This document shows positions 5,833 through 12,418 of a stretch of DNA of 12,418 nucleotides, piece by piece; the stretch's first letter is position 1, and the number at the start of each line of letters is the position of its first letter. The DNA lies in assembly GCA_934617135.1 (NCBI GenBank), contig CAKTUC010000038.1, forward strand, positions 1 through 12,418, written 5' to 3'. The stretch is from an uncultured Collinsella sp. (lineage in GTDB: Bacteria; Actinomycetota; Coriobacteriia; Coriobacteriales; Coriobacteriaceae). The notes under the pieces were generated by a model. It did not search any database. It was given only the letters and a program-made list of their open reading frames with translations, and was not told where the DNA came from. Position numbers and translations under genes: made by a program.

Positions 5833-5874
5833 CGCAGGTAGAACGGTAGGTTCGTATATATGAACCTACCGTTC
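5833..5874 (+). promoter_or_regulatory. Composite operator-like element, copy 3, with extended palindrome
   Basis: CGCAGGTA (5833-5840), 7 nt, then AGGTTCGTATATATGAACCT (5848-5867). Here the symmetry extends outward: GAACGGTAGGTTC (5841-5853) and GAACCTACCGTTC (5862-5874) are perfect 13-bp arms around GTATATAT. There are 67 nt from the 20-mer to the ATG at 5935, close to the 65 nt at the gene at 3522. This is the strongest dyad of the three and may be the highest-affinity site if the element is a protein-binding operator. Confidence 0.78.
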
Positions 5875-5920
5875 GCTTTGTTTTTGGGCAACGATTACGC
5901 TGGATGACTTTTGGTTTGCA

Positions 5921-5928
5921 AGAAAGGA
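5921..5928 (+). promoter_or_regulatory. Ribosome binding site for the giant surface-protein gene
   Basis: AGAAAGGA lies 6 nt before ATG 5935, which opens a normal signal peptide. It fixes the start of a gene whose end is outside the window. Confidence 0.75.
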
Positions 5929-5934
5929 ACGACC

Positions 5935-8900
5935 ATGAGGTGGACTACTGTTCGAGCGCTTTGCCGCCGCCTGACCGTTGCCACGGTGACCCTCGCCATG
6001 GTGACGGGTTCGTTGCCCGTGGGCGCGTTTGCCGAGGCGCTCACCACCGATAGCACCTTTGTGCAAACAGACATCGACCAAGCGGATGATGCCGCTGCCA
6101 CCGAGCCCGCGGCCGCCGCCGACGCGGCTGACCCCGTGGCGCTCGATACCGGTGACGCCCCTACGCCCCCGGCCTCCGAGATTGCATCGGCGGCGGGCCT
6201 GACGGGCGCCGGGCAGACCGAGAGCACGCCTGTGGGAACACTTGCAACCGACCTGGTCGAGGGCAAGGAGCTTGCCGAGCAGCAGAAACAAGAGGAAGCC
6301 TCCAACGCTGAGGCAACCTGGAACGAGGAACTTGGACTCTGGACAACCTCGAAGGGCACCACGGGCGTAAAGGGCGAATACGACGATGGCTACGTGGCCG
6401 GCGAGCAGACCCCCGCGCAGTACTACTTCTCGATCGATAGCCTCACCAACGAAATTTCTATCGAGTACGGCGACTCGGGCATCACCACGCTCGAAGTGCC
6501 CTCGACCATTGACGGCAAGAATGTCGTGAGCCTGGCGGGCATGGGAAGTGCCGCGCTCACGTCGGTTACCTTCGCCGGCGATTCGCATGTCCGCAAGGTG
6601 GGCGGCTTGGGCGGAAGCAGCATTAAGGAAATCGCGCTGCCCGATTCGGTTGAGGAGCTGGGCTGGAATGCGTTTTACGGAAGCAAGACACTTCAGACGG
6701 TGACCTGGCCCAACAACGCGGCCTTTACCACGATTCCCGAGCAGGCCTTTGAGGGCTGCGAACAACTTGACGACAATGTGGTGGCAACGCTGCCGCCTTC
6801 GGTTAAGACTATCGACTATCGTGCCTTCGCCAATTGCGGCGTGCCGCAGTTCTATGTCTCGGACACAACGGTGCTCACCTTTACGCAGATCGACGTACCG
6901 GGAACAGTGGAGCGAATTGAGCGCCACGCCTTTAATGGGTGCTCGTTTGTGTCGTCGGTGACGATTGGCGACGGCGTCAAATATATCGGCAGCTATGCGT
7001 TCTCCTCTCTTGACCCCGCGATCGCCGGCAAAGAGATCGTGCTACCCAAAAGTGTGGAAAAGATAGAGTGGGGAGCTTTTGAGAACACACGCTATTCAAG
7101 CACTGTCGGTGGCGGGAGCAAGACGGACCATAACGCCGTTACTCTGCGCGTGATGAATCCCAATCTTCAGTTTGGTGAGGCGGGCTATTCGGGCGACTAT
7201 AACGAGCGCGTGACAATCGATGGTGTAACGTATGCGATTCCCTTTAGCGAGGGTCAGACCATCTATGCCTATGCGACCGACTCGGCGGGCAACCCCTCGA
7301 TGGTCAAGAAACTCGCCGATGCCGTGGCCGACCGCAAGGATTCGGCGGACTCGTCAAAACCCGCCTATACGTTTGAGTGGATGGGCGAGGCGGCCCAGGT
7401 GACGGGCAAACTTCCCCAGAGCGCGATGGCTACACTCGTGCAGGCGGGGCAGTCCACGCCGCTGGCGGTTGGCGATGACGGCAGCTTTACAGCGGACGCT
7501 CTCTCCAAGACAGCAGCCACCCTGCGCATTTCGCTCAGCGGTTACTATGACATGGTGCTGGCGCGCCCGGGCGACCAGATGACGGGCACATGGAATATCG
7601 GAGAGATTAAGGCGGAGGACTTTACCAAGATTCCGACTTCGCGCGCGATTGAACTCAATGTGGCCTATCTCGAACCGGTCGCAGGCCAGGATAAGACCGA
7701 ACGCATTGAGCTCGATAGTCTCGATAACATCGATCTGACGGTGAAGAGCGGCGGCAAGACGCTCAAACCTGCCAAGGGCGACAAGGAAAACGACTATCGC
7801 ATTCAGGGTACAGCGCTCGTGGTGTCGCAGGCCATTGCCGATGCGGACCAGGAGCTGGAGATTACGCTCAAACCCAAGGACAGCCTTAAGCTGGGTGGGG
7901 CCACCGCGCGCATAAAGCCGTCTGCCGGTAAGGTCGATATCGACCTAAAGCCTTGGGGTGCGGCGACGGTGACCACCAAGGGTGATTATCAGGGCGCCAA
8001 CCGCGTGCTGGTGTTCCGCACGTCCGATGGCAAGCTGGTTGCTGATGGCATTACCTATCTGACGGGCTACGAGGACGATGGCACCACGCCCATCATGAAG
8101 GCCGATACGCCGCGCCTGAAGGCCGGTGCCTACACTATCGTCGCCTTTAACAAGACAAGCTATGACATCCAGGCCACGAGCTATTCCACGTTCAGCCGCC
8201 TGGGGCTGACCGTGGGTAAGCATATCGCCCAGCAGCAGGTGAAGATCGAAGACGGTAAGCAGCTCGATGTGACGCTCGACGTGCCGACGTTTGACGTTGA
8301 GGCGTACCGTGCCGAGCGCGGGCTGACGGCGGGCTCGGTTATCGCTGATTCGTCTGCGGTCGTTGGGGTGGAGACCGAGCTGCGCATTCACTACGAGCTC
8401 AAGGACAGCCAGGCGACAAAGATCGAGATCCCGCTGGCCAAAGATGCGGTCGAGGATGTATCCGCAGGCTCTCGCGATGCCGGTGACAGCACCAATACCT
8501 GGTGGACCGGAACAACGTGGGAGGGCGACAATCTGGTCATTGACATGAAGAAGGGCGCGGGCGCCGATGTGTTTGTGCGCTTTAAACCCAAGACTGCAGG
8601 TACCTACGTTGTCTCGCCGCTCATTACGTTGGGCGAGGTGACGCTGCCGCTGGGGAGCACCACGCTCGAAGTGAACACCTCGCGCATCGAGGTCGACAAT
8701 ACCAATGTCCATAGCCTGCTGGGCAATGTTGCCTACGTATACGCAGCGCCTGGCAAAAGCGTGCAGCTTACCGTCGGTACGGGCGCCTCGGCCGTAAAGT
8801 ACACCGGAAAGACCAACAAGCTGGGCCGTGCCAAGATTGAATACGACCTGCCGCAGGACACGTTGGCTGCCGAGCGCGTGACACTCGAGGCGCGCGTGGG

Positions 8901-11900
8901 CTCGACCGATGTTGCCGCGGCCGCCGCCGATGTGACGGCTCGTAATTACGTGCGCTATGTTCCGGGCGCCTCGGTCTGGAGCTTTGATGTGACGTATCGT
9001 GGCGGCACGCAAAACCTGGTCAAGGACGGCAAGGACACCGGAAAGAGCCTATGGACCTTCCATCATCTGCCACAAAAGAAGAATGCCTACTGGACCTTTG
9101 ACATCACGCTCGAGGTGGGAAACGAAGAGGCCGCCGACACGCTCGACCTGTACGTGGACTGCGTGGACGGCAAGACCGTGACGATTCCGCTGAGCCAAAA
9201 GTCGCGCGAGGGCACCCGCGTGCGCTACGCGGCCGAGTATGTGGACGAGGGCTATCTCAAACTGCTCGATGAGTTCAACAAGGCAAACGACTCGACCTAT
9301 GTGAACTGCGGAAACTTTGAGCAGATCTTTATGCCGCAGACCTACCGCATCTCCAATGCTCAGCTTATGACCATGCTGAGTTTTGATGCCAACGCTTCGG
9401 CCAAAAAGCATTCCGCCGCGGCCGAGGAGCGCCAGCAGGAGTTCTCGAATGCCGTGCAGCAGTGGCACGAGTATATGATGGAGAACTCGTTTAACGATGT
9501 TGACCAGGCCTTTAACGACGCAATCGACCAGATGGTCGCCGACGCGTTTGCCGAGGAGGAGGGCGGCAAGGACGAGGAGTCCGGAGCGGACGATGAGGCC
9601 CAAGGCGGCAGCGCCCGCAAGGCCCGCCGCGCTCCCGCCGCTCGCAGTGGCGAGGGTGATGATGCTGGCAACGACGAAGCCGCGCAGTTTGCGGCCGAGC
9701 TTAAGGCCGCGGTCGGCGGGTCGTCGGCGCTGTTGACCAAGCAGGGCGACAGCTATGGCGTCAACGTGGATAAGATGATCTTTGAGGATGCTTACGGCAC
9801 CAGCGAGGACTGGTACCAGGAACTCGCGGCAGCACAGGGTGCGAACGCCGCGGATGCGGCGGCACTTAAGGAACTCGTCGACCATGCGTCGCGTGCGGAG
9901 TTCATTACGCAGCAGGCCGAGGATCTGGTGGGTCAGTCGCTGGGTATCGGCCAGCTCAACCAATACGGCAGCTGGAATGACGCAACCGCTGCGGCGCTCA
10001 ACAAGTGCGCAGGTATTAAGGCTAGCGAGTATAAGGGTCAGTCGACGAGCGGGTTTAGCGATCTGGGCCAGGCGCTCGGCAGTTCCTTGAGCTACAAGGC
10101 GGCCGACGACGATACCGTCAAGGGCTTTAAGGTCGCCGCGCCCGACGGTGAGCAGACGGCCTATATCGAGTCCGAGTTTATCGAGAACTCCAATAACAAC
10201 AAAAACCAGGCGCTGCTGTTTAACTCGATTGCCATGCAGTGCGACATTTTGGACAACCTGTACGACAACTGGAATGTGGTCCATAGCCTCAATAACTCCA
10301 AGGTCCGCGGGTGGCTCATGGCCTGGAAGCTCAACGGCGATGTGAGCGCGCATATGAAGCTCATTCGTACGATTCGTTCGCTCAAGAGCTACAAGATCGA
10401 GTGCGAGATGTTCGGGCAGGTCTTTAAGACCGATGCATGGAAGGCGGCCGGGCAGGCGTTTCCCGCGGCGACTCAGGGTATCGGCATCTTTACCGGCATT
10501 TACGGCGTAAACGATGCCAGCAAGAACTGGGAAAACGTGAACGTCCGCATGCAGAAGGTGAAGGGCGAGCGCGAGGGCTACGAGCTGCAGCATACACGCT
10601 TGCTTGCCAAACCCGAGAAAACCGAGGACGACTGGAAGTGCATCTACGCGCTGCGCGATGCCATGGAGAAGGCTCGTGCGTTTGAGGATCTGCTGTATCG
10701 CCAGCTTTGCCATGACAGTACCGATGTGGCGGTGGGCTCTGTTATGACGATCGCCGGCGTGCTGACGGCGGGTTCGGCGGGAACCGTGGTGGGCGCCGCC
10801 TATGACGCCGCCTCAACGAGCGTCGGTTCGGAGCGCGCGATTAAGCTGACGAACGCCGAGTGCGCTTACGATGTTGCCTGCGAGCAGGTGGAGCGCGCAT
10901 GCCAGAACCGTATTACGGTCAACTGGGGTGAGCTGACCGATGCCGAGGTCTACAAAGCCAACAAGGACGGTTTGATTTCGGACGAGAAGATGCAGTCGAT
11001 CTTTGAGGCGCGTTATCGCAATGTGGCTGCCAAGGCGGCGCCCGATCCTGCGGGTGTGGTGTACGAGGGCCTACTGTCCAACACGGTTGAGGGTGCGACG
11101 GTTGAGCTGTGGAGTGCCAACGATGCGGACGGCACCAATGCCGTACGCTGGGATGCCGAGGAGTATGAGCAGGCCAACCCGCTTGCGACGGGTGCGGACG
11201 GTGCTTACAACTGGAATACGCCGACCGGTTGGTATCAGGTGCGCGTGACCAAGGACGGTTACGAGGAAGCGCGTTCGGCCTGGCTGCGCGTGCCGCCGAT
11301 TCAGACCGAGGTGAACATTGCCTTGGTGTCGACGTCGGCACCCGAGGTGGCTTCGGCCCATGCCTATACCGATTGCGTCGAGGTTGAGTTTACGCAGTAT
11401 ATGGACGCGAGTGATGACGCTGTGGCCGCGCTGGACGCGCAGGGACTGGGTGACGTGACGTATAAGTGGCTCGATAAGCAGGACGACCCCGATGGCAAGC
11501 CGCTGTCGCGCGTGCTGCGTATCTGCTATGCCGATGCGCGCGAGACGGGGTCGACCGTTGCCTTTGACCTCGACGGCGCTCGCAACTATGCGGGCACGGC
11601 GATGCCTGCCTGGGCGAGTGGCGAGCTTACCGTGGGCATGCGGGCTGACAAGCTCAAGCTCAACGTGGAACAGGCGGTGACCATGCTCGAGGGCGACGAC
11701 TTTGAGCTGGTGGCATACGTGACCGATAAGGATGGCAAGCCGTTTACCGGCGCCACGGTTAGTGTTGGGCTGGATTCTGAGGCCATCTGCTCTGCAGATG
11801 CCATGCAAGCTGTGACAGGTGAGGACGGCGCCGCGACGTTCGTGCTGCATGGTGCTCTGCCGGGTCTGACGACGCTGGCGGCGACGGTGGATGGCACGGC

Positions 11901-12418
11901 GTTGTCCAAGCAGGTCGACGTTCGTGTGTCTGCCGAGGCCGTACGTCCGGCGCGCCCGGTGGCCGTGATCGGTGGGACGACATTTGGCGCATGGTCGCCC
12001 AAGGAGAACTACATCACGGTGCCCAAGGGTACCAAGCTGGAGCTTTCGGCCGAGGAGGGTGCCACTATTTGGTACACCACCAATGACACGTGCCCCTGCA
12101 AGGACGACGGGCGCGTGGAGTACACCGGCCCCGTGATGCTCGATCGCAACATGTACGTTCGTATTGCGGCGCAGCGCCCTGGCATGTCATACGGCGAGTA
12201 TTCCGAGCGCTTGAACATTACGATTACGGTGTCTGATGAGGTGACGCCCGAGCCGGGTCCTGAACCGTCGCCTGAGCCGCAGCCGACGCCTGGTGGCAGT
12301 GAGCAGGCTGGCGGCACTGGCGCTGGCGGGACTGCCACGGGTGGGTCGACCTCGACCACGACTACGGTGACGACGGACAAGTCCAAGGGTAAGGACAAGA
12401 ACAGCAAGAAATCCGGCG
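5935..12418 (+). CDS. Giant secreted BspA-type leucine-rich-repeat surface protein (3' end beyond window)
   Basis: The reading frame stays open for 2161 codons to the window edge. Signal peptide 1-33 (RRLTVATVTLAMVTGSLPVG, cut after AFA). Residues 34-140 are Ala/Asp-rich. About 170-387 are BspA-type leucine-rich repeats (ITTLEVPSTI, IKEIALPDSVEELGWNAF, VERIERHAFNGC, VEKIEWGAF), a fold known for adhesion. About 480-1080 are beta-rich modules. About 1080-1690 is mostly helical, split by a charged linker near 1203-1255, with hydrophobic stretches near 1506-1527 and 1598-1624. About 1708-1802 resembles a carboxypeptidase-regulatory-like domain (GAYNWNTPTGWYQVRVTKDGY). About 1906-2000 resembles an invasin-type Ig domain (GKPFTGATVSV...DGAATFVL). 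About 2006-2101 resembles the chitobiase C-terminal domain (GATIWYTTNDTCPC...YTGPV). A Pro-, Thr- and Lys-rich spacer follows, as expected before a wall anchor. It probably binds host or polysaccharide surfaces; no enzyme active site is seen. Its own operator-like element suggests co-control with the two genes upstream. Confidence 0.88.
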   Translation, partial: MRWTTVRALCRRLTVATVTLAMVTGSLPVGAFAEALTTDSTFVQTDIDQADDAAATEPAAAADAADPVALDTGDAPTPPASEIASAAGLTGAGQTESTPVGTLATDLVEGKELAEQQKQEEASNAEATWNEELGLWTTSKGTTGVKGEYDDGYVAGEQTPAQYYFSIDSLTNEISIEYGDSGITTLEVPSTIDGKNVVSLAGMGSAALTSVTFAGDSHVRKVGGLGGSSIKEIALPDSVEELGWNAFYGSKTLQTVTWPNNAAFTTIPEQAFEGCEQLDDNVVATLPPSVKTIDYRAFANCGVPQFYVSDTTVLTFTQIDVPGTVERIERHAFNGCSFVSSVTIGDGVKYIGSYAFSSLDPAIAGKEIVLPKSVEKIEWGAFENTRYSSTVGGGSKTDHNAVTLRVMNPNLQFGEAGYSGDYNERVTIDGVTYAIPFSEGQTIYAYATDSAGNPSMVKKLADAVADRKDSADSSKPAYTFEWMGEAAQVTGKLPQSAMATLVQAGQSTPLAVGDDGSFTADALSKTAATLRISLSGYYDMVLARPGDQMTGTWNIGEIKAEDFTKIPTSRAIELNVAYLEPVAGQDKTERIELDSLDNIDLTVKSGGKTLKPAKGDKENDYRIQGTALVVSQAIADADQELEITLKPKDSLKLGGATARIKPSAGKVDIDLKPWGAATVTTKGDYQGANRVLVFRTSDGKLVADGITYLTGYEDDGTTPIMKADTPRLKAGAYTIVAFNKTSYDIQATSYSTFSRLGLTVGKHIAQQQVKIEDGKQLDVTLDVPTFDVEAYRAERGLTAGSVIADSSAVVGVETELRIHYELKDSQATKIEIPLAKDAVEDVSAGSRDAGDSTNTWWTGTTWEGDNLVIDMKKGAGADVFVRFKPKTAGTYVVSPLITLGEVTLPLGSTTLEVNTSRIEVDNTNVHSLLGNVAYVYAAPGKSVQLTVGTGASAVKYTGKTNKLGRAKIEYDLPQDTLAAERVTLEARVGSTDVAAAAADVTARNYVRYVPGASVWSFDVTYRGGTQNLVKDGKDTGKSLWTFHHLPQKKNAYWTFDITLEVGNEEAADTLDLYVDCVDGKTVTIPLSQKSREGTRVRYAAEYVDEGYLKLLDEFNKANDSTYVNCGNFEQIFMPQTYRISNAQLMTMLSFDANASAKKHSAAAEERQQEFSNAVQQWHEYMMENSFNDVDQAFNDAIDQMVADAFAEEEGGKDEESGADDEAQGGSARKARRAPAARSGEGDDAGNDEAAQFAAELKAAVGGSSALLTKQGDSYGVNVDKMIFEDAYGTSEDWYQELAAAQGANAADAAALKELVDHASRAEFITQQAEDLVGQSLGIGQLNQYGSWNDATAAALNKCAGIKASEYKGQSTSGFSDLGQALGSSLSYKAADDDTVKGFKVAAPDGEQTAYIESEFIENSNNNKNQALLFNSIAMQCDILDNLYDNWNVVHSLNNSKVRGWLMAWKLNGDVSAHMKLIRTIRSLKSYKIECEMFGQVFKTDAWKAAGQAFPAATQGIGIFTGIYGVNDASKNWENVNVRMQKVKGEREGYELQHTRLLAKPEKTEDDWKCIYALRDAMEKARAFEDLLYRQLCHDSTDVAVGSVMTIAGVLTAGSAGTVVGAAYDAASTSVGSERAIKLTNAECAYDVACEQVERACQNRITVNWGELTDAEVYKANKDGLISDEKMQSIFEARYRNVAAKAAPDPAGVVYEGLLSNTVEGATVELWSANDADGTNAVRWDAEEYEQANPLATGADGAYNWNTPTGWYQVRVTKDGYEEARSAWLRVPPIQTEVNIALVSTSAPEVASAHAYTDCVEVEFTQYMDASDDAVAALDAQGLGDVTYKWLDKQDDPDGKPLSRVLRICYADARETGSTVAFDLDGARNYAGTAMPAWASGELTVGMRADKLKLNVEQAVTMLEGDDFELVAYVTDKDGKPFTGATVSVGLDSEAICSADAMQAVTGEDGAATFVLHGALPGLTTLAATVDGTALSKQVDVRVSAEAVRPARPVAVIGGTTFGAWSPKENYITVPKGTKLELSAEEGATIWYTTNDTCPCKDDGRVEYTGPVMLDRNMYVRIAAQRPGMSYGEYSERLNITITVSDEVTPEPGPEPSPEPQPTPGGSEQAGGTGAGGTATGGSTSTTTTVTTDKSKGKDKNSKKSG

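Noticed and set aside
9049..10713. Long minus-strand open frame of 554 codons
   Set aside because: It lies wholly antisense to the giant gene, whose frame has a signal peptide, recognisable domains and natural composition. Long antisense frames are common opposite GC-rich genes. The same holds for minus-strand frames at 5866-6927 and 7945-9012.

Overview
The window is GC-rich and looks like a chromosome of a Gram-positive actinobacterium of the class Coriobacteriia; Collinsella or a close relative is my best guess. The reasons are a LuxR-type regulator whose N-terminal half is a multi-helix membrane domain (an architecture abundant in that class), surface proteins ending in LAATG-type sorting signals, and GGGGACAGGCACC-cored palindromic repeats. 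This rests on pattern recognition, not on a database match.

Layout. At 1-41 lies a REP-like palindrome (copy A). At 46-1449, minus strand, is the membrane-bound LuxR-type regulator, with a TTG start. Positions 1450-1677 form a divergent control region holding the first copy of a composite operator-like element and a second REP copy (B). Three plus-strand genes for secreted surface proteins follow: a beta-helix-like protein (1678-3324), a protein with two copies of an extracellular domain (3522-5519), and a very large BspA-type leucine-rich-repeat protein that starts at 5935 and runs off the right edge after 2161 codons. A strong terminator-like hairpin (3375-3414) separates the first two. The 415-bp gap before the giant gene holds three tandem hairpins made of 15-bp arms alternating in orientation every 40-41 bp, then REP copy C in reverse orientation.

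How it may work together. Each surface-protein gene is preceded by the same block: CGCAGGTA, exactly 7 nt, then a 20-bp inverted repeat of the form AGGTTC-N8-GAACCT, about 64-67 nt before the start codon. For the first gene this spacing holds only after the 38-bp REP copy B is subtracted. The simplest reading is a small regulon of cell-wall-attached surface proteins controlled by the adjacent LuxR-type membrane protein. The first two proteins share a nearly identical 51-residue leader and the same tail (LAATGDS, hydrophobic stretch, Arg-rich end) but have unrelated middles, so passenger modules appear to be swapped between constant ends.

I see no tRNA, rRNA, transposase, CRISPR array or phage gene. 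The most distinctive findings are the shared promoter element and the alternating inverted-repeat array.
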